The position numbers and the translations under genes are program-made. A DNA stretch of 64,000 nt from Aphidius gifuensis (taxonomy: Eukaryota > Arthropoda > Insecta > Hymenoptera > Braconidae): the NCBI RefSeq assembly GCF_014905175.1, contig NC_057791.1, forward strand, positions 12,714,177-12,778,176. Direction: 5' to 3'. Below the pieces are notes generated by a model, which worked only from the letters and a program-made list of their open reading frames with translations, searched no databases and had not been told where the DNA came from. How positions within the stretch are numbered: position 1 is the first letter of the stretch; each line of letters starts with the position of its first letter. This document shows, piece after piece, positions 43,376-53,224 of the stretch.

Positions 43376-43562
43376 ATCAATGGTATTCATTATATTAATA
43401 ATAACTAGCTATTATAATAAAATAATATCAGTGATATTGATAATATTAATATCAGTGATATTGATAATATTAATATCAATAATAATAGTAATAATAATAG
43501 AAATAATATGAATATCGATATGATAATAATAATATTATTATTTTTTACATTATTATTAACAT

Positions 43563-44436
43563 TCCCAGGTAGGAGTTCTCGGGCTTGAACAACTGTGCCA
43601 GGCTTGTGCGAGGGTCGTGTATCAAGCCTTGGGAGCACAGGCTTGACACAAGCTTGTGCCCATTGTTTTCCCCGGCCTCACACGAGCCTTGTTAACACAG
43701 GCTTGACACAAGACTGTCCCCGTTGTTTTCAACCGACCTCACAGAGGCCTCAATAGTCCAAGCTGGTGTCAAGCCTGTTTTTTTCGTTTTCCCCGGCCTC
43801 ACACGAGCCTTGTGTCAAGCCTGTTTTACCAAGCCTCACACGGGCTTTGACTTGTGCATATATTCAATTAAAAAAGAAAAATTATATTAATTAGTATATC
43901 TATAAATTGTAAATAGAAATTTTAAATAACAATTATCAGGTTTTGACTATCGTGCCAGGCTTTTACAAGGACTGTAAATTGACTCTCGAATAAATTCATT
44001 CATATAAAAAATTTTGACTGACTCTTTCATTAATACCCCGTTGGTTGACTTGATAGAGCATTGGAGTTCCACGTGAGAGACCTAGGATCGATCCCCCGTT
44101 TTACGCCATTTATTTTCGTTCATATATAATTATCGTTAATTCAAATTGCATCGCGTAAAAAGTAACAATTTCAACTTAATAAAACAATAATAATTGTTTA
44201 TTGATATTTTTTTATAATTTATTTTGCAAGCCGGTGTCAAGGCTGGGAACACAAGACTGTGTCGAGCCTGGGAGCACAAGCCTGTGTCAAGCCCGATACA
44301 CTAGTCCGACACCAGCAAATACATCGTGAACATTCCAGACTTGACACAGGCTTGTGTCTCAGGCCTGACACAGGCCCGAGAATCGGGTAATCAGGCTTGT
44401 CCCAGGCTTGTGCCTGTCGTCACTTCCTACCTGGGA
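43563..44436. mobile_element. TCCCAGGTAGGA element built of CAAGCCTGTGTC words, TSD AT
   Basis: The ends TCCCAGGTAGGAGTT and CACTTCCTACCTGGGA are flanked by AT (43561-43562 and 44437-44438). The words AGGCTTGTG, ACAAGCCTG and GTGTCAAGCC occur in both orientations. The middle carries a tRNA-like segment at 44034-44102. It is closely related in design to the 48486-49920 element. Confidence 0.75.
44034..44102 (+). other. tRNA-like sequence inside the 43563-44436 element
   Basis: CCCCGTTGGTTGACTTGATAG and AGAGCATTGG resemble a D-arm with A-box. AGGATCGATCCCCCG is B-box like. The segment CATTGGAGTTCCACGTGA-GA is shared with the tRNA-like core at 48882-48953, so both derive from one tRNA-like ancestor. 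Confidence 0.5.
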
Positions 44437-44462
44437 ATGAGACATATTCTTGTTTCCTACCA

Positions 44463-45730
44463 AACTGTTTTTTACTTCTTTTATTTATTTATTTATTTAT
44501 TTATTTGTATATAGTGCATAAGCCCAGCAGTAAAAAACTAAAGTAGGGCTACAGATATTTACAATGTTTCGTTAAATTTAATAATTAATTAATTAATTAA
44601 TAATTAGTTTTTGCGTATAATAACAATACTCATTAACAGATCTTACATTTTTAAATCTTAAATTAAGATAATTAATATAACTTAATACAATATGATAAAT
44701 TAATAGAATTAATCAATTCAACATGTGGCCTTTAAGACGCCAAGTTAACAATTGGATATTTTCAAACATTCAATAACAAATTTCGGTGATATTTTTTTGA
44801 GTCGCATGATGTGACTGAACAATGTAGTTTTTTTGCATATATTGTTGGTGATATTAACCATACGAGAAATGGGTGAAGATGATGTAACGCTAGCAGGGGA
44901 TGGTGATATGGCGAAAGGTGCAATTGATCGAAGTTTGTTAGTAGTAGTGTTAAAGCGGACTTTTGAAAGAACATCATGACATTCAATGTCACCATGTAAT
45001 AATTTTATGAAGTAAATGATCAGTGATGCTTTACGTCTATGCATAATATCCTCCATATCAGTCATCGCAAGCAGAGTCACATCATCAGTCCCTCTCACTG
45101 GGTAGTATCCATGTATTTTAAAGATTAGAAATTTTAAAAACCTGCGGAGTACCATATTAAAAAGTTTATATTGTTTTTTGTTTCTTGGTGAGTAAATTAT
45201 AGAGCAATAGTCAAGTTTAGACTGTACAAAGGAATAGTATAGTGCCTTAATTGAGTTTGGATTGTTAAAAGACTGAGACAGTCTGATGACAAAACCCAAG
45301 GCTGACATAGCAGACTTGACTAGTCATTCAAATTGATAATCAAACAGCATCTTGCTGTCAAATGAAACACCTAGATCGGTAACAATATTAGTGCGTTTTA
45401 GAGCTAGTCCTTGCATATGATAGTCGGTAATAATTATTCTTTTACCTTTACCATAAGACATTGCAATGCACTTGGATATATTCACTTCTAGTTTGTTACG
45501 ATTACACCAGCTGATAAATTTGTTGATGTTTAATTGTAAAAATTGACAATCCGTTATTGTGGTGATAGGTAAGAATAGTTTGACATCATCAGCATAAATT
45601 AATGTATAACAAGACAGATGTTCAGGCAAGTCGTTGATGTAAATATTAAATAGAAGTTGCCCAAGGTTAGAACCTTGAGGCACTCCTGAGGTTGGTGTAT
45701 ATGGAAAAGAGTATATTTTAAATGTTTTTT
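44463..45730 (-). pseudogene. 5'-truncated LINE (Jockey-like) with RT palm and 3' tail
   Basis: On the minus strand the frame begins in FPYTPTSGVPQGSNLGQLLF and passes LIYADDVKLFLP (catalytic YADD). It continues INKFISWCNRNKLEVNISKC and, beyond one in-frame stop (45324-45326), FVQSKLDYCSIIYSP. It ends at 44745. A 3'UTR of about 250 bp and a (TAAA)n-type tail (plus-strand TTTATTTATTTA at 44474-44504) follow. It lacks endonuclease and the RT N-terminal part. A single nonsense mutation suggests a fairly recent insertion. It is nested in the 42750-45752 element. Confidence 0.85.
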
Positions 45731-46704
45731 TTTCCTAGACAAAAATTTCTATTTAACAAAATTTATTTTTCACAGCGTGATTGATAAAAAATATTTTAAA
45801 TGTCTTTTCACATTGCGTAACAAAATCTACAAAAGAAAGTGGCATTAAAACCTTCGCTAAACCTTAATAATTGATGTAAGCCTGAATTATCTCCTAAAAT
45901 TAGTGATAACTTGAAAAAAATTGTTTTTTTACCATCTGAGAAATCAATTTCCACGCCGTGTTGTTCAAGGAAATTTAATTCGTCTATTGCTTTGGAAAAA
46001 ATAATAGAGTTTTCATACGTTTTCCGAACAAGAGTATTAAACAAAATAAATAGAAAAATATTTTCTAATTTTGATGCCAAATTCGGTGGAAGGCAAGCAA
46101 TTGAAACGTAAACAGTACCGCATTTTGAAATTTCATTATGAGATCCGAGTGGATTATTGTTTTCGTAGTCATCATAATATAAATACAAAGGAAATACAAT
46201 TTTTCCTTCAAACTTTTTACTAATATTTTTCCACAAACGACATTGCATAATGTTAAGAATAGAACTTTGATCGTTATGGAGAAAATCAACGTCAGCGTTG
46301 CCAGACGTACAGAAAAATCTGTATTTTTCCAGACTTTTGGACTCAAGTACAGAATACAGATTCTGTACCATATTTTTCCAGACTTTTCATAAGAAATACA
46401 GAAAAATACAAAAATTTTTATTCGTCTTTTTTTCTGCTTTATTTTCCTTAATTCTGTACCAACAGATGATATATAAGTAAAAACCGTTGAAAATTTTGAC
46501 GTTGTTTACACTTGCATATGCTTGTTTGCATACTTACAAGTGTGTACATACATGTCATTCATATACTTGTGTAATTCGTGTACAAGTGTATACATGGTCA
46601 CGATGGTCACTGATTTATTTTTGTTTTTCTGTGTATGATAATTAAAGAAAGTGTAGGAAGTTTAAATGATTGTTGAAAATAAAGAGTTTTGTTAGGGAAG
46701 AATA

Positions 46705-47115
46705 TGTAGCGAGATAGAAATATTTGATGTCTCCCACCACACTGACATGTCATGTGACGTAGTCAGTGAGGTGTTTTAGCCATGTATATATGTGTGGGTA
46801 CGAGAACCCTCACTACTTCTTGTTGCTCGAGACTCTGTTCTCTTCAGTTCTCTTCGCTTCTAGTCCAGCCACCAAGCCAAACGGTGCGTCCGAACTATAT
46901 TTATAAAGTTGTATTGGTGATGTGGCTATGCCACCTCACAACCAGTAATATATATATTGTGTCTTGTTAAATTATTCTATTAAATAGTCTCATTATTGAA
47001 TAAATTGTTTCATCATTTTTAATATTTAAATATAAATTTTATGTCTCTCTTTTAAATTATTGTTTGAAATTAAATTAAATGTAAAAATAGTAAAGTGAGG
47101 AAAACACACCTCACA
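46705..47115. mobile_element. Probable solo LTR, TSD AATA
   Basis: It starts TGTAGCGAGATAG and ends CACACCTCACA, giving TGT...ACA termini. AATA is on both sides (46701-46704 and 47116-47119). The interior has promoter-like features (a TATATA at about 46785 and a CTC-rich block at 46830-46880). No coding sequence is present. The superfamily is uncertain. Confidence 0.55.
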
Positions 47116-47199
47116 AATATTTTATTTTAAAATATACTGTTATTTTTTTTTTTCATGATTTTTTGTTTTGCAATATATGTGTATCATTTAATTTATTTA

Positions 47200-48340
47200 C
47201 CCTGGTGAAAATAATTTTGACAAAATTTGCCAAAAATTATTTGTCAAAATTTGGCAAATTTTGAGAGGAAATTGGGACTTCTCAATTTACGGACAATCTA
47301 ATTTTGTCAAATTAAGGTCAATTTTGTCAAATGATTTTGTCAAATTTTGCTAAAATGATTTGAATTGAAAAAAAAAAAAAAAACCTATTTATGTTGTCTG
47401 CATAATCATATTATGTACCCAATTTCCGACAGTTATATATCATTTTCATAAGTTTAACACATCATCTATAGAAATCTGTCTATCTGTTCAATATTACCAT
47501 ATGAGTGATGGATATATGATTTTCTCTATATACTAACAGAACATTACATGCCTGCATGCGAGAAACATTCATCAATATATTATTTTCTATTTTGTTCTAA
47601 TTAATTAATATCATCAGTAGCAAAGAAGGTAACAATTCGACGATATCTTCCGGTTTATAGATAAATTTTAAAAAATTATCGAATTCATATAGTTTCTTCT
47701 AAATTAACGGTTTAAAAAAAATTTGGCAAAGTTTGAGAAAATTTGTCTAATTTTGACAAATTTTGTCAAATGTATTCAAAATTTTTCAAAAAAAAATAAA
47801 TTATTATAATTGACAAAATTTGACAAATATTGCCAAATATTGACAAAATTCGACAAATTTTGGCAATATTTATCAAAAAAAAAAAGTTATTATAATTTAC
47901 AAAATTTGTCAAATATTGCCAAAATTTGACAAAAAAAATTTGACAAAATGTTTTCAAAATTTATCAAAAGAAAAAATTTATTAAGATTGACAAAATTTGA
48001 CAAATATTGACAAAATTTGTCAAAATTAGACAAAATTTGACAAATTTTGTCAAATGTTTTCAAAATTTATCAAAAAAAAAAATTTATTAAGATTGACAAA
48101 ATTTGACAAAAAAAATTTGACAAAATGTTTTCAAAATTTATCAAAAGAAAAAATTTATTAAAATTGACAAAATTTGACAAATATTGACAAAAAAAATTTG
48201 ACAAAATTTGCCAAAATTGGTTGAATTTTGTCAAAATTTGCCAATGTTTGCCAAAAATTGAAGATTTTGGCAAACTTTAACTAATTTTGGCAAATTTTGA
48301 CTAATTTTGGCAAATTTTGTCAAAATTATTTTCACCAGGG
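47200..48340. mobile_element. CCCTGGTGAAAA element built of TTGACAAATTTTG words, TSD TA
   Basis: The ends are CCCTGGTGAAAATAATTTTG and CAAAATTATTTTCACCAGGG, 20-bp perfect inverted repeats. They are flanked by TA (47198-47199 and 48341-48342). Words such as TTGACAAAATTTGCCAAA fill both arms. A single-copy middle (about 47390-47700) is shared with the composite copy at 13783-16049. Confidence 0.9.
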
Positions 48341-48881
48341 TAACAGAATTTGTTCATTGTGCATTACTTATTGTGATTTATAAATATATGTATTGTTTGA
48401 ACTAATACATAAAAATTGATTGAGTTTCATTACGTTAAAAAAACTTGTGTATCACATGAATTTATACATGCTAAGTATTAAATACCCCAGGTAAGAGTAA
48501 ACGATTGTGCCAGGCCTGGCACAAGCTTGTGCACAAGGCTCACATGCTTGTGTTTAGCTTGTGCTACAAGCTTGTGCCACAAGCTTGTGCCAAGGTTGTT
48601 AAGTGATTGGAAATGTGCCTATGTTACAAGCTTGATGACAAGCCTTGTGCCAAGGCTCGTGTCCCAGCCTCGTGTCAAGACTCGTGTCAAGACTCGTATT
48701 CCAGCCTTGTGCCAAGGCTTGTGCCTCGGGATTGACTCAAGCTTCCAAAAACAATTTAAAAAAAAATATAAATAAATTATTATGGTTAATCTATTATTAT
48801 TGTTAATTTAATAATTTCGACATTGTTATTTTTTTATTCAGACAATTCTATTAAACGATAATAATTAAACGAAAAACTAGG

Positions 48882-48953
48882 GACGCGACGCGGGATCGAT
48901 CCGGGGCCTGTCACGTGGAAGTCCAATGCACTATCATGTCGACCATCGGGGTA
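48882..48953 (-). other. tRNA-like sequence inside the 48486-49920 element
   Basis: On the minus strand it reads ACCCCGATGGTCGACATGA then TAGTGCATTGG (A-box-like D-arm), then CGGATCGATCCCGCG (B-box-like T-arm). It shares GCATTGGACTTCCACGTGA almost exactly with the segment at 44034-44102. Confidence 0.5.
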
Positions 48954-49259
48954 TTGATAAAAGTGGTCGTCAAAATTTTTTATATAAATAAATTCTATTG
49001 AGACTAAACACACAGTCCTCGCGAATGCCTCACACAATAGTCAAAGCCTGATAATTTTTATTTGAAATTTATATTAAATTTATATATCTAATTACTATAA
49101 TTTTTTTTTTTTGAGTTAAATATATGCATAAGTCAAGTCTCGTGTCGGGCTTGGTGAAACAATGGGCATTAGCTTGAAACAAGGCTGTATTACGAGGCTC
49201 GTGTGAGAGCGGGAAAAATCAAGGGGACAGTCTTGTGTCGAGCCTGGATTAACAAGGCT

Positions 49260-49815
49260 TGTCTAGTGACTGGAAAAACAGGTTTGACACAACCTTGAAA
49301 TTTTTAATCTTGTGTGAGGCTTAGAACTAACGATTAACACAGGCTTGGTACAAGCCTAGATTAACAAGTCTTGTGCAATGACTGTAAATACAGGCTTGAC
49401 ACGAGCTCGGAATTTTTAACCTTGTGTGAGGCTTGGAATTAACCATTGACACAGGCTTGGTACAAGCCTGGACTAGCAAGTCTTGTGCAATGACTATAAA
49501 AGGCTCGACACAATCTGGAAATTTCAACCTTGTTTAAGGCTTGAATTACTGATTGACACAGGCTTGTACAATACTAGCAAGTCTTGTGAAATACAGGCTT
49601 GATACGAGCTTGGAATTTTTAACCTTGTGTGAGGCTCGGAATTAACGATTGTCACAGGCTTGGTACAAGCCTGGAATAACAAGTCTTGTGCAATGACTGT
49701 AAATACAAGCTTGACACGAGCTTGGAATTTTTAACCTTGTGTGAGGCTTGGAAATAACAATCGACACAGGCTTGGTACAAGCCTAGATTAACAAGTCTTG
49801 TGCAATGACTGGAAA
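49260..49815. repeat. About 110-bp tandem repeat, five copies
   Basis: The marker CAAGTCTTGTGCAATGACT recurs near 49367, 49477, 49579 (shortened), 49680 and 49793. TTTAACCTTGTGTGAGGCT and ACACAGGCTTGGTACAAGCC lie between the marks. It grew from the right arm of the host element. Confidence 0.8.
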
Positions 49816-50370
49816 AATTCTCTGTGCCAAGCTAGGCACATTCTAGTCCACCAAGGCTAGGAAACACAAGCTTGTAACAAGCCCGGCACGGCCGTTCACC
49901 CTTGTGGGATCCTACCTGGGACTCTTTAAATAAATAAAATTTATCGTAATTATTTTTTTCATAAATTTTATTAATATTACCTGCATTAATTTAAATGGAT
50001 TGAAATCAAAATTTTAATTCAAAACTCCATTAAACGATAGTCTAAGTCTGTACTTTACCAGTCGAGTACCCGTGTAGGAGACTACAACATGGCCATGCAA
50101 CGGCCGATGCATGGTGAAATTCTGCCATTAATGGGCCACTCATACGCCGGGCCTGGCGCGTTACACCGTTCTAATATTGGCTGCCATTATTGGCCCATTA
50201 AAATTTGCCAACATTGGCTCATTAACATTTGCCAAGATTGGCCCATTACTTGCGAATTCAATTATTTTTATAAATAAAAATAAAAAAAATATTTTTTTTT
50301 TCAATTGCATATATAGATTATCGAGTCCAACTCTGTTTTTTTTTTATAATAAATGTTTTTTTTTCCTGCC

Positions 50371-50990
50371 TCTCGCCGGGCGCGAACTCTCGACCGAATA
50401 CCTAAACTTACACTAAACCTATGCTTTAAGGCTGAATGTCAAAATATTGAAAAAAAATTCCCTCTCACAGATTTTGATGAAAGTAGGCTTATTTTTTAAG
50501 TGAAATAAAGATCTATTTTATCAAATTTTTTTTGTAATTTTCTACCACGATTTAAGCGAGATAATTGGGGTCAAAGTTGACGCTTTTTACACACGCATAG
50601 GAAGCATCGGCACGTTTTCACTTCTATTGAAAAAACGCTCTCACAAAAAACCTTTATTTTACTACAGCTAATACTTCTTCAAATGACGAAAATAATTTTA
50701 AAAAAATCATCGATTTCTACCACGGATTTTGAAAGTTATTAATTATTTAAGAATATTAAAAACAGTCAAAAAGTACCGGGTGAAGCATTGAAAATCTGCT
50801 GAAGTAGATTAGTGTGTGTAAATACACTCATACTTTTAAAGACGCGGCAGTAAAGTATAAAAATTTTAGACATTAGGGGGCGCTTATTATTTTTTTTAAC
50901 TATGGTTATAAGGGTGCCCTTTTGCACCCAAAGAGTCGTCCTACTTTGGGATTTACATTCAGCCTTAACTAACTGAGCCACGAGCGCGAT
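50371..50990 (-). other. tRNA-like sequence split by a TTAA MITE
   Basis: Read on the minus strand and skipping 50430-50964, the D-arm is TCGTGGCTCAGTTAGTTAAAGC, a very good A-box. The T-arm region is GGTCGAGAGTTCGCGCCC, close to a B-box, about 45 bases further on. The MITE duplicated TTAA inside the A-box-proximal loop. Without it the spacing is tRNA-like. Confidence 0.55.
50430..50964. mobile_element. TTAA-flanked MITE with GGCTGAATGT ends
   Basis: GGCTGAATGTCAAA at the left and TTACATTCAGCC at the right are inverted. TTAA lies on both sides (50426-50429 and 50965-50968), as for piggyBac/Kolobok-type elements. The 535-bp interior has no ORF of substance. Confidence 0.75.
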
Positions 50991-51151
50991 ATATATATTT
51001 GGAAGTTTTTTGTTCTCTTGTTAATTAAGTTCACTCGTAGACTTGGTAGACTTTTTTGAAGATGATTATTCAAATACAAATATATTTATTTATTTAATTT
51101 TAATGCTCCATTGTTGATTTTTTTTTTTTCTATTGTCTTGTTTTTTGTCAA

Positions 51152-51745
51152 AAATTAGCTGATGGTTGGTAGCCATTAATGGCCAGCCATGATTTTGCCA
51201 TGAATTGGCCGATGAACGATAGCCATTAATGGCCAGTCATGAATTTGCCATGAATTGGCCGATGACCAGCAGCCATTAAATGGCCAGCCATGAATTTGCC
51301 ATGAATTAGCCGATGAACGGTAGCCATTAATGGCCAGTCATGAATTTGCCATGAATTGGCCGATGACCAGCAGCCATTAAATGGCCAGCCATGAATTTGC
51401 CATGAATTAGCCGATGAACGGTAGCCATTAAATGGCCAGCCATGAATTTTCCATGAATTGACCGATGAACGGCAGCCATTAAATGGCCAGCCATGAATTT
51501 GCCATGAATTGGCCGATGAACGATAGCCATTAATGGCCAGCCACGAATTTGCCATGAATTGGCCGATGATCAGCAGCCATTAAATGGCCAGCCATGAATT
51601 CGCCATGAATTGGCCGATGAATGGTAGCCATTAAATTGCCAGCCATGAATTTGCCAAGGATCGGCCAATGAACGGCAGCCATTGAATGGCCAGCAATGCA
51701 TTTACCATGAATTGGCCGATGAATGGCAGCCATTGAATGGCCAGC
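51152..51745. repeat. About 50-bp tandem repeat, roughly 12 copies
   Basis: Units run GCCATGAATTGGCCGATGAA, then CGGTAGCCATTAAATGGCCA. They recur every 49-51 bases (for example at 51201, 51251, 51302 and 51351). The open frames through it are by-products of a period close to a multiple of three over pairs of units, not a protein. Confidence 0.85.
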
Positions 51746-53103
51746 CGATTAATGGCCAGACGTTGGCCAAGACAAGACTGCCAATCTTGGCAACACAATA
51801 ATGGACTGATCGTTTGCCAAGTATATCCCATTAATGGCCCTTGCTAGGCTACCAATCATGGACTGCCGTTTATCGGCCAGTGTATGGCCGTGTTTCCATG
51901 CTTGGCGATTCCTACACGGGTAGCTTGAAAAAAAAAAAAATATATATAAAGTAGGTAACAGTACAGAAAAATACAGATTTTTTGTGAGTCCCATACAGAA
52001 AATTTTGTCCATCAGTCTGGCAACGCTGATCAACGTAACGTATCGTTTCTTCTAAATATCTCGGGATTTGGAAAAATTGTTTAAGCACTTGCCGCAGTGG
52101 AATGAACTGTGCAGAAAGTGGTACATATCATTTTCATGATTTGCTTGTGACCTTCATGTACATATTCTGCGCGTTGCCATAAAGTGTAATGTTCTGAAGG
52201 TATATAAGTATTACAATTTTTGAATTTCCGTAAACACAGCCATTCAGTTTTGGTATCTGACAACTGCGATCGTTTATCTTCAAAAATTTTATTTACGTCC
52301 CTAATAATTTTTGTTTTATCATCAGTTGAATTTATTGCCCCAACAATATTTTTTGAAATCTCGTTGATGGTTGCTTTCATTAATATATCAACATTATTTA
52401 TAATTTCTGAAGCACGATTTCAAAGCATATCAGGGTAGCCGTACAATTTAGAAGCAAAAAGAACGTGAGGCTCAATGTTCTTGGACTTATTCATCGAATT
52501 AGCTGAGTTTTCTTGAAAATGTACTGAATCAGAACCATTTTCGTTTGAAACTTTTGGAGAATATTTGTTGGTTACAAATTGTGAAACACACTCGTCTAGA
52601 TTTTGATCTGTTTCGATAATGGAACAGGGGCCAACATTTTCGGTTGAATAATCAGGTTCCGGAACGTGTTCATCGATCGGATGTTCATGGATTTGTGAAA
52701 CATGAGATGGATCTAATGTGGGGGCTATTTTTGCATGTTGCTTGGTTACATGGTTACGAAAAGAAGCGTAAGAAGCAAAATTTTTAGCACATGCAAAATT
52801 GGATTCGTTTATTTTAAAACCACATGTTAACAAACTTAAATAATGATGGTTCATACGGGTATATGGTCAAGGTGTAATAATATTTTCAAATAAAAAAAAA
52901 ATAATAGTACTAATATAGAAAACTAAGTAACGTACTTAAAATCAATAAAGAAAACAAAACAAAAGAAAGATAATTGTACGCTAATTACCACCGGCACTAA
53001 TTACCAGTAGCACTAGTACTTGCAGTAGCATTGACGAGCTTAGAAATAGTGACAGAAGTAGTAGTCGCAATACTTGTTGCTGTTGCTGTTGTTGTATTAG
53101 CTG

Positions 53104-53125
53104 TAGCAGCAGCAGCAGCAGCAGC
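53104..53125. repeat. (GCA)n microsatellite
   Basis: About seven GCA units, in the non-coding gap between the two minus-strand transposon ORFs. Nearby CTGTTGCTGTTGTTG extends a weaker run. Confidence 0.8.
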
Positions 53126-53224
53126 GTTAAGGAGAAACTTGTTCTCGATGCTGTTGGCCCAAGAATGAACTACTTGACAGTGTATTTTTTATCATCAACT
53201 TAATAGCCAGCCTTTTCAATTATT

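Larger units (their letters stand above)
42750..45752. mobile_element. TTAA-flanked element with 19-bp perfect inverted ends
   Basis: The left end is ATAGAAATTTTTGTCTAGG and the right end is its exact inverse (45734-45752). TTAA lies on both sides (42746-42749 and 45753-45756), as expected of piggyBac- or Kolobok-type elements. It sits between two exonic pieces of the CACTA-like gene, probably in an intron. Its cargo is a satellite-like array (42975-43375), the 43563-44436 element and a LINE copy, so its own core is well under 1 kb. Confidence 0.7.
48486..49920. mobile_element. CCCAGGTAAGA element built of CAAGCTTGTGCC words, TSD AC
   Basis: The ends CCCAGGTAAGAGT and GATCCTACCTGGG are flanked by AC (48484-48485 and 49921-49922). 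The left arm has CAAGCTTGTGCCAAG words. The right arm has become a tandem array (49260-49815). A tRNA-like segment lies at 48882-48953. Confidence 0.8.
50069..51920. mobile_element. CCCGTGTAGGA element built of TGGCCGATGAACGG words, TSD TA
   Basis: The ends CCCGTGTAGGAGA and GATTCCTACACGGG are flanked by TA (50067-50068 and 51921-51922). The arms carry words such as TTAATGGCCAGCCAT and GCCATTATTGGCCC. The right arm is a tandem array (51152-51745). The middle holds a tRNA-like segment split by a TTAA MITE (50430-50964). Confidence 0.8.
46293..52028. mobile_element. Non-autonomous hAT element with 8-bp TSD, swollen by four insertions
   Basis: The ends CAGCGTTGCCAGAC and GTCTGGCAACGCTG are perfect inverted repeats. 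ATCAACGT lies on both sides (46285-46292 and 52029-52036), the hallmark of hAT insertion. It splits the CACTA-like transposase gene. ACAGAAAAATACAG words lie near both ends. Subtracting the solo LTR (46705-47115), the 47200-48340, 48486-49920 and 50069-51920 elements and their duplications leaves about 0.9 kb of hAT DNA with no transposase. Confidence 0.9.
39550..52854 (-). pseudogene. CACTA/EnSpm (tnp2-like) transposase gene, decayed and repeatedly interrupted
   Basis: The minus-strand pieces, in order, are as follows. 52854-52037 has an N-terminal Cys/His zinc-finger-like start, then KLYGYPDML and, after a shift, PLRQVLKQFFQIPRYLE. 46284-45808 has LYYDDYENNNPLGSHNE, CLPPNLASKLENIF and LILGDNSGLHQLLRF...FCRFC. 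42692-42442 has RTEESYEQDLL and VDVMHDMLKGVCQYDL. 41192 to about 41005 has SSSEILCF and LILGSLIPRQDTHLQLL, then a GTAAGT donor. 39975-39550 follows a TTTTTTACAG acceptor with LKPKHHLLIHYPMV, SRTIAIKHQL and a TGA end. Lesions are a stop near 52437, a frame shift near 52115, a stop near 39808 and four large insertions. Motif order matches the metazoan 'MHDxLEGV' transposase family, which I place with CMC/EnSpm from memory. The element is dead. Confidence 0.7.

Noticed and set aside
47766..48273. Minus-strand frames of 60-70 codons
   Set aside because: Translations of TTGACAAATTTTG words inside a transposable element.
50371..50990. Functional tRNA gene
   Set aside because: It is split by a 535-bp insertion and has no convincing acceptor-stem pairing; the other five tRNA-like segments also lack a paired acceptor stem.
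51226..51831. Open frames of about 67-109 codons through the TGGCCGATGAACGG array
   Set aside because: They are translations of a roughly 50-bp satellite, with repetitive peptides in more than one frame.
46293..52028. Autonomous hAT transposon
   Set aside because: After removing nested elements only about 0.9 kb remains and no transposase frame is present.
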